DNA of 64,000 bases from Mitsuaria chitosanitabida ATCC BAA-476 = NBRC 102408. Its GTDB lineage: Bacteria > Pseudomonadota > Gammaproteobacteria > Burkholderiales > Burkholderiaceae_C. The notes below the pieces were generated by a model. It was given only the letters and a program-made list of their open reading frames with translations. It was not told the origin of the DNA and made no database searches. Below are positions 25,352-33,937 of the stretch, in pieces (positions within the stretch are counted from its first letter, which is position 1; the number at the start of each line of letters is the position of its first letter). Location of the stretch: contig NZ_BCYP01000016.1 of the NCBI RefSeq assembly GCF_001598255.1, forward strand, positions 1 to 64,000, read 5' to 3'. A program made the position numbers and the translations under genes.

Positions 25352-25473
25352 CGATCCGGCGGCTGCTGTTCGCGCTGGTCTTCCTGTTCGGCGGCGCGGC
25401 CCACGAGCTGCGCCAGCCGCTGCAGTGCGACCTGGCGGTGTCGCGCGTCGACACGACGCGGCGCCGCCGATGA
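25348..25473 (+). CDS. Possible small hydrophobic protein overlapping ohr stop
   Basis: A 41-codon frame starting GTG at 25348, overlapping the ohr stop (GTGA). It begins with a hydrophobic stretch (LLFALVFLFGGAAHEL) that could be a signal or a single membrane helix and ends in an arginine-rich tail. The coupled start is the only support; it may not be translated. Confidence 0.25.
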   Translation: MTIRRLLFALVFLFGGAAHELRQPLQCDLAVSRVDTTRRRR

Positions 25474-25575
25474 CCGCCGCCTGAGGCGGAACACGCGGGA
25501 TCGGGGCGCGCGCCTCGGTCCCGCTTCCGTCGATGGCTGGACGCCGGCCGTCGAGGCGCTATCGGGGTCAGGCGG

Positions 25576-25986
25576 CTACTTCTTCTGGAACATCGCGTGC
25601 AGCGCCATCCCGGCCAGCATCGCGATCACGAAGACGATGGCCTTCGCGCTGCCCATGCCCAGCGCGACCAGGGCCGGTCCTGGGCAGAAGCCCGCCAGAC
25701 CCCACCCGATGCCGAACATCAGCCCGCCCAGGACCAGCTTGCGGTCGACCGGGCCGGCGCCTGGAAGTTGCATGGGCAGCCCGAGCAGCGACTGGCGGCG
25801 CCGCTTCGCCACCGCGAAGCCGATCACGCCGACAGCGATCGCGCCGGCCATCACGAAGGCCAGCGAGGGATCCCACGCGCCGGCCAGGTCCAGGAAGCCC
25901 AGCACCTTGGCCGGATCGGCCATGCCGGAAACGATCAGGCCGATCCCGAAGACCAGGCCCGCGAGCAGCGACATCAGGATTTGCAT
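25576..25986 (-). CDS. YeeE/YedE family protein, second half of a pair
   Basis: 136 residues, about four membrane helices. Conserved DUF395 features: LLAGLVFGIGLIVSGMADPAKVLGFLD at the start, and LVLGGLMFGIGWGLAGFCPGPALVALG with the conserved cysteine. Short YeeE/YedE proteins occur as adjacent pairs that together equal one full-length thiosulfate/sulfur transporter; this one pairs with the gene 5 bp upstream. Such pairs are commonly linked to a persulfide dioxygenase, found here at 29389-30336. It likely moves a sulfur species across the inner membrane. ATG 25986 chosen at the first helix. Confidence 0.9.
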   Translation of the reverse strand: MQILMSLLAGLVFGIGLIVSGMADPAKVLGFLDLAGAWDPSLAFVMAGAIAVGVIGFAVAKRRRQSLLGLPMQLPGAGPVDRKLVLGGLMFGIGWGLAGFCPGPALVALGMGSAKAIVFVIAMLAGMALHAMFQKK

Positions 25987-25991
25987 GGCGA

Positions 25992-26426
25992 TCACGCTCC
26001 GACCAGATGGCGCGCAACGAAGACCGTCGCGAAGCCGGCGCCCATGAAGCACAGCGTCGCCACCAGCGAGCGCACCGAGAAGCGCGACAGGCCGCAGACA
26101 CCGTGGCCGCTGGTGCAACCCGAGCCGAGGCGCGTGCCGACGCCGACCAGCAGGCCGGCGGCGATCAACAGCCCCCAGGACGCCTCGATGCGCGGCGCGG
26201 CCGGCGGCGCGACCCGCCCGTAGACCCAGGGCGAGAGCACCAGACCCAGCACGAAGGCCACGCGCCAGGCACGGTCGCCGCCCGCGGCGCGCAGCAGGCC
26301 GCCGAGCACGCCGCTGATGCCGGCGATGCGGCCGTTGAAGAGGGCGAAGCTGACGGCCGCCAGGCCGATCAGCGCGCCGCCGACCAGGGCCGGCCAAGGG
26401 GTGAAGGCGTTCCAGTCCAGGGACAT
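25992..26426 (-). CDS. YeeE/YedE family protein, first half of a pair
   Basis: 144 residues from ATG 26426. Helices at about 9-33, 48-66, 80-100 and 118-142. Family motif LGSGCTSGHGVCGLSRFSVRSL carries two conserved cysteines thought to handle the sulfur ligand. Five bases separate it from the second half. The frame stays open upstream but without membrane or family features. Partner and context as for the second half: sulfur import or export, typically controlled by BigR-type repressors, none of which is in this window. Confidence 0.9.
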   Translation of the reverse strand: MSLDWNAFTPWPALVGGALIGLAAVSFALFNGRIAGISGVLGGLLRAAGGDRAWRVAFVLGLVLSPWVYGRVAPPAAPRIEASWGLLIAAGLLVGVGTRLGSGCTSGHGVCGLSRFSVRSLVATLCFMGAGFATVFVARHLVGA

Positions 26427-26519
26427 CGTCAGATCCAGGGAGGCGCGGGGCTCGCGCACGGGGCGAAGGGGCGCATTCTCCGCCATATCACCAGGAAACA
26501 ACGCGATGCGTCGCCGCGC

Positions 26520-28697
26520 TCATTTCTTGGATTGTTTGAGGTCCTTGATGATCTGCGCGACTCCGTCCTCGTTGACGTAGTCCTGGGCCCTCTCGATGTA
26601 CACGTCAATCATCACCTCGCCAGCCTCCGCGTTGTCATCTGCATTCATCAGGGGCTGCTTCAACTTTCGTTTCGCCGCTGAATGAATTCGCGCCGCGATC
26701 GTCGGGCCCAGCGCCTCCTTCAATTCCTTCCTCGCCTTTGCAATCCTCGGATCCACCGGCTGCTGCGGAATATTTATAGGCTCGTTCGGATGCGTCATTC
26801 GCCACTGCGTGGAAAGATTCGGGAGCGGATTGTCTTTGATTGCTCCTTTCTTCATATCGACGACCTGGGGCGTCTTGGTATTGCTCATTGGGCTCATCGG
26901 GATGCTCGGCTTCATTGGCGAAGCACCCACCTGCCCTTCCGAGTTTTGCTCAATGAATGCCATGAAATTCTTCAGCGTATCGCGATGCTCGGCGAGTTGT
27001 TCGAGTACGTGATCGTAGGATTCGGAGAGCGGATGCCCATCAACCATCAGAGCTTCCTTGGCATCCTCGCTGGTCTTGTAGACATCCTCCGTGAAGCTCT
27101 CCACATTCGCAGTCAGTCGCAGATGCACGCCGATCGCCTCGACGATGGCATTCGCCGGGTTTGATCGGCGGTTGATCTTCTCATCCCGTATTTCATGCAT
27201 CAACGACTGCTTCGTAGTCATCCACTTGTTCTTGTATTTCCTCTGAAACGTACCGGTGTGCCCAGACACTTGATCCACCAAATCGTGCGCCCAGATGATC
27301 ATCTCGGTCGAGAGCCTGATCTGCTGCTGGGCATCCATCCAATCGAATTCCTCTCCACGGAAGGTCGCCACTGGCACGGTACCCTCCGGGGCACGATAGG
27401 ACCGTTCCAGGTAACGCATCGTCTCGGACGTCTTGAACAACTCGTCCAGCCCGGTGCCTGACGCCGCCCCCTCGGCTTTTCGCGCCGCCACACGCACGTA
27501 TCCGTGGATGAGCTCCTTGACGGTGTCTGATTTGCAGGATGCGGCGATCAATTGATCCAGTTTCAGCTTCGAAGCGGCGTGATCATCGCTCTTTGTGTCG
27601 CGCGCGGCCTTGAGAAGACCTCGGGCCTTGGCATAGAAGTCCTTGGTACTGAGTCCTTTCCATTCTTTGATCACCGCGGATTCTTCAAACACCGTCTCTG
27701 GCACAGAGGACTCGGGTTTGAATGATCCTTTGAGGCTGATGTCGGGACGTAGTGATTTCTTGGGAGTCGCCGAATGCTCGGACATCGAATCGGGCGTATC
27801 CACTTCCTCGCACTTCTGCTCCTGTTTCACCGACCCGGTAGGGATGGAGGGCGTGGCCGAGTCGTTGACGATATTGATCGAAGGAAGCGGCGAGGATTGA
27901 GGCACATAGGATGACGACGATGACGTCGACGCAGTCTGCGGCGACTGCGAAACCTCGACCCCGGTCTCATCGTCATCTTCGATGACGTAGGGCTTCCCCA
28001 TCAGATCGTTCGGATCCAGGCGTTCCGAACGCAGCGTGTCGACGTTTCTCCAGATCCATTCCTTCGTCAGGCCCTTCTTGTTCCACGCCTTTTCAACACC
28101 ACGGATGACGCCCTCCACGATCTTCAGCCAAGGATTCAAGAGGCCTATCACGCGGTATTGATTTCCCCTGACCTGCAACTGCGCTCGCCTGGCGCCGAAT
28201 GCCTCGACCGCCGACCCCAATTGCCGAGGCGACGCGGGCTGCAGGCCCGGCACCTGGAGCCGGCCCCCGTCGACCTGGGCGGCACCCGATCGCAGGGCCT
28301 CGGCCAGCGGCGGTGGTCCCGATCGCGACACGCGTTGAAGCTGCGCTGCCAGCGGCATCACGGTGGTTGAGGACAGGTCCATCTGCCTCGCCGGCATCCT
28401 CACCTCGTCCGCGCGCAGTTTGCCGCCGAGCGTCCGGGAGGCGATGTCGGCGTCAGCGGGGCTCGCGGTCCCCGGTTCAATGGAGGCCGCTCCGACCAGA
28501 CCGTCGATCTTTCGCCGTTGCGCGGCGACTCGCGCACCGCCCAGGAGACCATCGATCTTTCTGCGCTGGGCGGCCAGTCGAGGACTGCCGTCGTCCCCGA
28601 CGCCCGTGACGAGCGGGAGGCTCTCCCCTTCAGCCTGCGCGGCGGGGGCATGGTGCGCGGGCCGTTGCGGCAAGGCCGTCCTGTCTGGTCTGGTCAC
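26520..28697 (-). CDS. Large protein of unknown function, effector-like
   Basis: 725 residues from GTG 28697, which has GAGAGG seven bases upstream. ATGs at 28862 and 28841 lie inside the neighbouring gene. No signal peptide, membrane helix or recognised domain. N-terminal part (about 1-190) is GC-rich, Arg/Ala/Pro-rich and contains a 16-residue tandem duplication (AAQRRKIDGLLGGA and AAQRRKIDGLVGAA). Middle part (about 230-320) is Ser/Thr/Pro-rich low complexity. The C-terminal 400 residues are lysine- and glutamate-rich and helical, in clearly AT-richer DNA than the surroundings. The composition suggests horizontal origin. The layout of disordered N-terminus plus helical C-terminus is common in secreted effectors, but that is inference. 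Confidence 0.7.
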   Translation of the reverse strand: MTRPDRTALPQRPAHHAPAAQAEGESLPLVTGVGDDGSPRLAAQRRKIDGLLGGARVAAQRRKIDGLVGAASIEPGTASPADADIASRTLGGKLRADEVRMPARQMDLSSTTVMPLAAQLQRVSRSGPPPLAEALRSGAAQVDGGRLQVPGLQPASPRQLGSAVEAFGARRAQLQVRGNQYRVIGLLNPWLKIVEGVIRGVEKAWNKKGLTKEWIWRNVDTLRSERLDPNDLMGKPYVIEDDDETGVEVSQSPQTASTSSSSSYVPQSSPLPSINIVNDSATPSIPTGSVKQEQKCEEVDTPDSMSEHSATPKKSLRPDISLKGSFKPESSVPETVFEESAVIKEWKGLSTKDFYAKARGLLKAARDTKSDDHAASKLKLDQLIAASCKSDTVKELIHGYVRVAARKAEGAASGTGLDELFKTSETMRYLERSYRAPEGTVPVATFRGEEFDWMDAQQQIRLSTEMIIWAHDLVDQVSGHTGTFQRKYKNKWMTTKQSLMHEIRDEKINRRSNPANAIVEAIGVHLRLTANVESFTEDVYKTSEDAKEALMVDGHPLSESYDHVLEQLAEHRDTLKNFMAFIEQNSEGQVGASPMKPSIPMSPMSNTKTPQVVDMKKGAIKDNPLPNLSTQWRMTHPNEPINIPQQPVDPRIAKARKELKEALGPTIAARIHSAAKRKLKQPLMNADDNAEAGEVMIDVYIERAQDYVNEDGVAQIIKDLKQSKK

Positions 28698-28809
28698 TGC
28701 CGAACCTCTCACGAGTCGCGGACGGGACCAAGAATATCGAGCGTCCCTCGGCAGGGATATCAGCAGATTGCTGATCGGACAGGCGGTGACCGGCTCAGAC
28801 AAAGCATCG

Positions 28810-29097
28810 TCAGCGAACCGCCCGGCGGTTTCCGTTCTCATCGACCCAATAGCGCCCGCCATTGCCGTCCGAATAGACCTCGCGCTCCTTGCCGTCGACC
28901 ATCAAGCGTCCGATGACGGCACCCGCGACCGCGCCGACCACCGCGCCCGTCACGGCACTGCCGCCCGCCACGGCACCGACCACCGCACCGCCCACGGCAC
29001 CCACGCCCGCATGCTTCACGTCGCTGCTCGCGCAACCGACCGACATCGCGGCACAGACACCGACTAGCACCACGTTCCTGATCAAGGTGTTGCCCAT
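28810..29097 (-). CDS. Glycine-zipper lipoprotein
   Basis: 95 residues. ATG 29097 follows AGGAGATCATC. Lipoprotein signal VVLVGVCAAMSVGCASS (Cys about residue 22). Then a glycine-zipper run with G/A every third or fourth residue (VGAVGGAVVGAVAGGSAV and on), which forms tightly packed membrane helices, and a polar C-terminus (YSDGNGGRYWVDENGNRRAVR). Similar to small outer-membrane lipoproteins of the YMGG/17 kDa antigen type. It may be stress-related. Its 3' end is 112 bp before the effector-like gene on the same strand. Confidence 0.75.
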   Translation of the reverse strand: MGNTLIRNVVLVGVCAAMSVGCASSDVKHAGVGAVGGAVVGAVAGGSAVTGAVVGAVAGAVIGRLMVDGKEREVYSDGNGGRYWVDENGNRRAVR

Positions 29098-29388
29098 GAT
29101 GATCTCCTGGTTTGTTGATATCGAAGCTTCCGGCTTCCCGCGCCTGGTTCTCGTCCGACGACGTCGATACCCTGGGCCGCGTTGGGACCGGCTGCTGCTC
29201 GATGGGCAAGCCCCGTGCCACACACCATCGATCAGGTGGTCAACCCTGGGACATCGAAGCCGTCATCTTCAGAGGAGAACCCGATGAAACGGGGCCTCCC
29301 GGGCTTTGCTGAGATGCCGAATCAGCAGTTACATTCTTCGCCCATCGAGACCCTGATCGCCGTCCAGCCCCGCCGGCGGCGCCCCCGC

Positions 29389-30336
29389 ATGAACGCCCCC
29401 CTCGTTCCCCACGCCAGCGACAGCGCGATCGGCGCCGCCCAGCCCACGAGCACCGCCGACGGCCGTCTGTCCATCTCGCCCTTCTTCGACCCGCGGACCG
29501 GCACCATCACCTACGTCGTCGCCGACATGGTGGAGCGTCAGGCCGCGCTCATCGACCCGGTGCTGGACTTCGACATGAAGTCGGGCCGCACCTCGACCGC
29601 GCAGGCCGAGCGCGTGCTTGCGCATCTGGCAGCGCACGAGTTGCAGGTGCAGTGGATCCTGGAGACCCATGCCCACGCGGACCACCTCTCCTCGGCGCAT
29701 TGGCTGCAGGAGCGGGTCGGCGGCCGCATCGGCATCGGCGAGCACATCACGCAGGTCCAGGCCGTGTTCCGCAAGCTCTACCACCTGGAGCGCGGCTTCC
29801 TGCCCGACGGGCGGCAGTTCGATCACCTGTTCAAGGACGACGAGGTCTTCCGGATCGGCGGCCTGGAGATGCGGGCGCTGCTGGTGCCGGGCCACACGCC
29901 GGCCGACATCGCCTTCGAGATCGGCGACGCGATCTTCATCGGTGACACCCTGTTCATGCCGGACGTCGGCACCGCGCGTTGCGACTTCCCGGGCGGCGAC
30001 GCGGCCACGCTGTACCGCTCGATCCGGCGCCTGCTCGATCGGCCGCCCGCCACCCGGCTGTTCATGTGCCACGACTACCCGCCCGATGGCCGCGAACCCG
30101 CCTGGGAAACCACGGTCGCCGAGCAGCGCGCCCGCAACCTCCACGTCCATGATGGCGTCGACGAGGCCGCCTTCGTCGAGCTGCGCACCCGGCGCGACGC
30201 GACGCTGGACGTGCCGGTGCTCATCCTGCCGGCCATCCAGGTCAACATCCGCGCGGGGCAGCTGCCGCCGCCCGAGGACGACGGCGTCAGCTACCTGAAG
30301 ATCCCGCTGAACGTCATCGGCCAGCGCAAGGGCTGA
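29389..30336 (+). CDS. MBL-fold persulfide dioxygenase (ETHE1/Blh-like)
   Basis: 315 residues. Iron-binding metallo-beta-lactamase motifs: ETHAHADHLSSAHWL (HxHxDH, about residues 94-99), VPGHTPADIAF, and FIGDTLFMPDVGTARCDFPGGDAATLYRS, the signature of ETHE1-type enzymes that oxidise glutathione persulfide to sulfite. MCHDYPP supplies the last ligand. Usual partner of the YeeE/YedE pair. Start is uncertain: ATG 29284 has a stronger ribosome-binding site (AGAGGAG, six bases upstream) and would add 35 residues of no family similarity. A TTGCTG-17-TTACAT promoter-like pair lies between the two starts and would favour 29389. Confidence 0.88.
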   Translation: MNAPLVPHASDSAIGAAQPTSTADGRLSISPFFDPRTGTITYVVADMVERQAALIDPVLDFDMKSGRTSTAQAERVLAHLAAHELQVQWILETHAHADHLSSAHWLQERVGGRIGIGEHITQVQAVFRKLYHLERGFLPDGRQFDHLFKDDEVFRIGGLEMRALLVPGHTPADIAFEIGDAIFIGDTLFMPDVGTARCDFPGGDAATLYRSIRRLLDRPPATRLFMCHDYPPDGREPAWETTVAEQRARNLHVHDGVDEAAFVELRTRRDATLDVPVLILPAIQVNIRAGQLPPPEDDGVSYLKIPLNVIGQRKG

Positions 30337-30369
30337 TCGCCGCGCGAGACGCCGGGACCCTCGCGGAGA

Positions 30370-30478
30370 ACCGGCGCCGGGCGCCGGGCGCCGGGCGTCG
30401 GACGGCGCCCGAGCCTGGGGCGGCGCCTGAGCGTGGGGCGGCGCCTGAGCGTGGGGCGGCGCCTGAGCGTGGGGCGAC
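30370..30478. repeat. GC-rich tandem repeats between convergent genes
   Basis: Two arrays: a seven-base unit (GCCGGGC) about three times at 30370-30400, then an 18-bp unit CGGCGCCTGAGCGTGGGG repeated exactly three times at 30421-30474, with a degenerate fourth copy just before (30403-30420). They lie between the persulfide dioxygenase stop and the MFS stop. The hairpin-forming potential could serve as a terminator; slippage is likely here. Confidence 0.8.
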
Positions 30479-30488
30479 GCGTCGGGCC

Positions 30489-31922
30489 CTAGTGGCTCGA
30501 GGCCGCGGTCCCCGGCGCGTCTCGATCCACCGGGACCGGGAACGGCGCCAGCCAGGCCAGCACGATGGGCGGCACCGAGAACAGCAGCACCAGCCCGAAG
30601 AAGCTCGCGTAGTGCTGGCCCACCGCCGCGTAGACCCAGCCGCTGACGCTGCCGGTGGCCCACTTGGTCAAGGCCATCACGCCGGTGGCCATCGCGTAGT
30701 GCGTCATCTTGAAGGGCCCCGGCGCGAGCTGCTGCATCATGTACAGCATGTGGCCGATGGAGCCCATGCCGAAGCCGAACTTCTCCACCGCGACGACCGC
30801 CCCGATCAGCCACAGGTTGTCGGGCATCGCGTGGCTGAGGTAGTAGTAGGTCAGGTGCGGCAGGTTGAGCGCGATCGCCAGCAGCAGGAAGGAGCGCTTG
30901 AGCGTCATCCGCGCCGCGATGAAGCCGCCCAGGAAGGCGCCCGCGATGAAGGCCACCGTGCCCGCGCTCCCGTAGATGTGACCCAGCGCCGCGTTGTCCA
31001 AGCCCAGCCCGCCCACGCTGCGCGGATCGAGCAGGAACAGCGGCCCGAACTTCTCGATGAAGCCCTCGCCGAAGCGGTAGAAGAAGATCACCGCCAGCAT
31101 CATCCAGACCGAGGGCTTCTGGAACAGCGTCACCCAGGACTCGCGCAGCGAGACCAGCGCGCTGCGCAGGTCCTGCCCCTGCACCGCCGCCGGCGCGCCG
31201 GGGGGCAGCACCCGCAGGTGCCACAGGCCGAAGGCGCCCATCATCCCGGCCGCGCCCAGCATCACCGCCATCCAGCAGTGCACCCAGTCCCAGTGCAGCG
31301 AGACATGCATCCAGCCCGTCAGCGACACCAGCAGGCCCGAGGCCACCACCGCGCCCAGGTTCCAGCACATGCCCTGCAGCCCCGCGTAGCGGGCCTGCTC
31401 CGGCGGGGACATGGTGGTCATGTAGACGCCATCGGCCACGATATCCTGCGTCGCCGAGGCGAAGCCCGTGATCCAGAAGAAGGCCAGCGAGGCGCGGAAG
31501 AAGCCGTCCAGCGGCAGCACGAAGGCCACCGCGCCCAGCGAGGCCATCATCAGGAACTGCATCGTGATGACCCACCAGCGCTTGGTCTTGTAGGGCTCCA
31601 GCAGCGGGGACCACAGCGGCTTGAGCACCCACGGCAGGTACATCTGCGAGGTGTAGAGCGCGATGTCCTCGTTGGACACGCCCAGGTTCTTGTAGAGGAT
31701 GGCCGCCACCGCCCCGATCAGCACGTTGGGCAGACCCATCGCCAGGTACAGCGACGGCACCCAGGTCAGCGGGTGGCGGCGCGGCGACCCTCCGGCGCCC
31801 TCGCCCGCGCTCACGCCGGACGACGCGGCCCCCGGCGTCCGGGGACTCGGATCGTCGGCCCGCGCGGCGGCCGCGGACGGCCCCGCGCCCTTCCCGGCGG
31901 GCCGGGACAGATCTGCGCTCAT
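30489..31922 (-). CDS. MFS transporter, AmpG/PAT family
   Basis: 477 residues from ATG 31922 (AGGAGACAAACCG upstream). A Pro/Ala-rich cytoplasmic N-terminus of about 50 residues leads to twelve membrane helices. Similarity to AmpG-type permeases is visible in LYLAMGLPNVLIGAVAAILYKNLG, LPWVLKPLWSPLLEPYKTKRWW, GFASATQDIVADGVYM and YRFGEGFIEKFGPLFLLD. AmpG imports muropeptides; related PAT-family members carry amino sugars or other oligosaccharides. The gene has its own promoter with a LacI-type palindrome similar to NagR boxes, which suggests N-acetylglucosamine or chitin-derived sugars rather than wall recycling; that is inference. Confidence 0.88.
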   Translation of the reverse strand: MSADLSRPAGKGAGPSAAAARADDPSPRTPGAASSGVSAGEGAGGSPRRHPLTWVPSLYLAMGLPNVLIGAVAAILYKNLGVSNEDIALYTSQMYLPWVLKPLWSPLLEPYKTKRWWVITMQFLMMASLGAVAFVLPLDGFFRASLAFFWITGFASATQDIVADGVYMTTMSPPEQARYAGLQGMCWNLGAVVASGLLVSLTGWMHVSLHWDWVHCWMAVMLGAAGMMGAFGLWHLRVLPPGAPAAVQGQDLRSALVSLRESWVTLFQKPSVWMMLAVIFFYRFGEGFIEKFGPLFLLDPRSVGGLGLDNAALGHIYGSAGTVAFIAGAFLGGFIAARMTLKRSFLLLAIALNLPHLTYYYLSHAMPDNLWLIGAVVAVEKFGFGMGSIGHMLYMMQQLAPGPFKMTHYAMATGVMALTKWATGSVSGWVYAAVGQHYASFFGLVLLFSVPPIVLAWLAPFPVPVDRDAPGTAASSH

Positions 31923-31947
31923 CGGTTTGTCTCCTCTTTGGCGCGGG

Positions 31948-31976
31948 AGCATAAGCGACGCTGACAACGTTGTCAT
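31948..31976 (-). promoter_or_regulatory. Predicted promoter of the MFS gene overlapped by operator
   Basis: On the minus strand ATGACA (31976-31971) and TATGCT (31953-31948) are spaced by 17 bp, close to the sigma-70 consensus. The predicted start of transcription would leave about 20 bases of leader including the AGGAG site. The palindrome at 31962-31975 overlaps the -35 element and spacer, the classical position for repression. Confidence 0.5.
31962..31975. promoter_or_regulatory. LacI-family-type operator palindrome
   Basis: TGACAACGTTGTCA, a perfect 14-bp palindrome with the central CG typical of LacI-family operators. With its flanking TT on one side it closely fits the published NagR box AATGACARCGYTGTCATT. 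It lies 40 bp upstream of the MFS transporter start. The rest of the 306-bp gap to the chemoreceptor gene shows no further gene or motif. Confidence 0.65.
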
Positions 31977-32228
31977 TCGGGTTATCCGGGGCTGCGGAAC
32001 GCACGGTTCCCGCCTGTGACGCGGATCGCGTCGCAAGCCGGCGCCTGTCGGCGAGCCGCCCGACGGTGCCCGCCCCAGCTTGCCGCGGTGCAGCAACGTG
32101 CGACCGAGTCGCGTGAAGCACTCCTCGTTACCGCTACCACAGCCATGTTGCTTCGCAGACAGGACAGGTTTCTGAAGGTTCAGGCGCGCATCCTGCTCAC
32201 ACCTCCCTCCACAACCCGAAGAAGCGCC

Positions 32229-33788
32229 ATGGTCCTCCTCCGCAACTTCCGCATCGGCAAGCGCCTGGCGCTCGCCTTCGCCGCCGTGCTGGCCCTGCTC
32301 TGCTTCATCGCCGGGTTCGGCGCGATGCAGATGGCCCACATCAACGACAACGTCCAGGATCTCAACGGGAACTGGCTGCCCAGCGTGACCAAGCTGGGCG
32401 AGATGCAGGACGCCGCCAACAAGGCGCGCCGCTTCTCGTTGCGGGCCGTGATCGAGCTGGACGACGCCAGCCGCGGCACTTCGCTGCAGGCGCGTGAAGC
32501 CGCGCTGCGCGACTTCGACAAGGCGGCCAAGGAGTACGAGCCCACCATCACCGGCGACAAGGAACGGGGCCTCTACAGCACCATCCGCGACACCTGGAAG
32601 CGCTACCTGGAGGCCGACGCCGAGGTGGTGCGCGCCGCCTCGGCCGGCGAGGCCCAGCACGACGCGGCCCGCAAGGTCGCCACGGGCAACACCTCCAAGC
32701 TGTTCACCGAGCTGTCCGACGCGATCGACAAGGACGTCCTGTTCAACCGCGAAGGGGGCGACCAGGCCGCGCGCGACGCCGCCGCGTCCTACGGCCGCGG
32801 GCTGCGCATCAGCCTGATCGTCGTGGCGATCGCGCTGGCCATCGGCATCTCGCTGGCCTGGCAGGTGACGCGCTCGATCACCACCCCGATCGCCGAGGCC
32901 GTGAAGGCCAGCGAGGAAGTCGCCGGCGGCAACCTGACGCTGCGCATCCAGGCCACCGAGCGCGACGAGCCCGCCGATCTGCTGCGCGCCATGTCGCGCA
33001 TGGTCGACCAGCTGGGCAGCCTGGTCGGCCAGGTCCGCGACAGCAGCGAGAGCATCGCCACCGGCTCCAAGGAGATCGCCCAGGGCAACGCCGACCTGAG
33101 CCAGCGCACCGAGAGCCAGGCCAGCAGCCTGCAGCAGACCGCCGCCTCGATGGAGGAACTGACCAGCTCGGTGGCGCAGAACGCCGCCTCCGCGACCCAG
33201 GCCAGCCGCGTCGCGGCCGAGGCCTCCAGCGCCGCCGGCGAAGGCGGCCAGGCGGTGGGCGCGCTGGTCGACACCATGCAGGGCATCAGCGACGCCTCGC
33301 GCCGCATCGCCGACATCATCGGCACCATCGACGGCATCGCCTTCCAGACCAACATCCTCGCCCTGAACGCCGCCGTCGAGGCGGCCCGGGCCGGCGAGCA
33401 GGGCCGCGGCTTCGCGGTCGTGGCCTCCGAGGTGCGCGCCCTGGCGCAGCGCTCGGCCGGCGCGGCCAAGGAGATCAAGGCGCTGATCGACACCAGCACC
33501 CAGCGCGTGGACACCGGCGCCGCCCAGGCGCAGAGCGCCGGCGAGGTGATGCGCCGCGTCGTGGACCAGGTCGGTCACGTGGACGCGCTGATCCGCGAGA
33601 TCTCGGCCGCCACGCAGGAACAGAACGGCGGCATCCAGCAGGTCGGCACCGCCGTCACCCAGCTGGACCAGGTCACCCAGCAGAACGCCGCGCTGGTCGA
33701 GGAAAGCGCCGCCGCGGCCGAGAGCCTGAACGGCCAGGCCCAGAACCTGGCGCGGCTGGTCAGCCAGTTCCGCCTGCGCTCGGCCTGA
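32229..33788 (+). CDS. Methyl-accepting chemotaxis protein
   Basis: 519 residues. First membrane helix about 11-33 (LALAFAAVLALLCFIAGFGA), periplasmic four-helix-bundle sensor about 34-188, second helix about 190-212, HAMP about 212-265, then the methylated signalling domain to the end. The conserved hairpin tip is complete: AFQTNILALNAAVEAARAGEQGRGFAVVASEVRALAQRSA. Repetitive Gln/Glu/Ala segments (QTAASMEELTSSVAQNA) hold methylation sites. No CheR-binding pentapeptide at the C-terminus. It starts at ATG 32229; an upstream in-frame region to 32139 has no receptor-like features. The ligand is unknown. Confidence 0.93.
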   Translation: MVLLRNFRIGKRLALAFAAVLALLCFIAGFGAMQMAHINDNVQDLNGNWLPSVTKLGEMQDAANKARRFSLRAVIELDDASRGTSLQAREAALRDFDKAAKEYEPTITGDKERGLYSTIRDTWKRYLEADAEVVRAASAGEAQHDAARKVATGNTSKLFTELSDAIDKDVLFNREGGDQAARDAAASYGRGLRISLIVVAIALAIGISLAWQVTRSITTPIAEAVKASEEVAGGNLTLRIQATERDEPADLLRAMSRMVDQLGSLVGQVRDSSESIATGSKEIAQGNADLSQRTESQASSLQQTAASMEELTSSVAQNAASATQASRVAAEASSAAGEGGQAVGALVDTMQGISDASRRIADIIGTIDGIAFQTNILALNAAVEAARAGEQGRGFAVVASEVRALAQRSAGAAKEIKALIDTSTQRVDTGAAQAQSAGEVMRRVVDQVGHVDALIREISAATQEQNGGIQQVGTAVTQLDQVTQQNAALVEESAAAAESLNGQAQNLARLVSQFRLRSA

Positions 33789-33832
33789 TCCCGCGGCCCG
33801 CACAGTCGTCAGTCGAGGGTTGATCCGGCAAG

Positions 33833-33867
33833 CCCGAAGACCCTCACCCCCACCCTCTCCCGCCCCC
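33833..33867. repeat. Truncated copy of the interspersed repeat
   Basis: CCCGAAGACCCTCACCCCC followed by a CCCTCTCCCGC half-hairpin; the second arm is missing. Located between the chemoreceptor and tssJ. Confidence 0.7.
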
Positions 33868-33937
33868 GATTACCTAAGTCACCATCCCGCGCCGCCCCCC
33901 CTGGCTATCCTTTCCCCCGTCTAGAAGGGATCGTCAG

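Noticed and set aside
28698-28862. Upstream ATG starts (28862, 28841) for the effector-like gene
   Set aside because: They lie inside the glycine-zipper gene and lack a ribosome-binding site; GTG 28697 has GAGAGG at proper spacing.
30403-30478. Possible C-terminal repeat peptide (HAQAPP repeats) on the minus strand
   Set aside because: It lies beyond the MFS stop codon in another frame; it is a GC-rich tandem DNA repeat rather than a protein feature.
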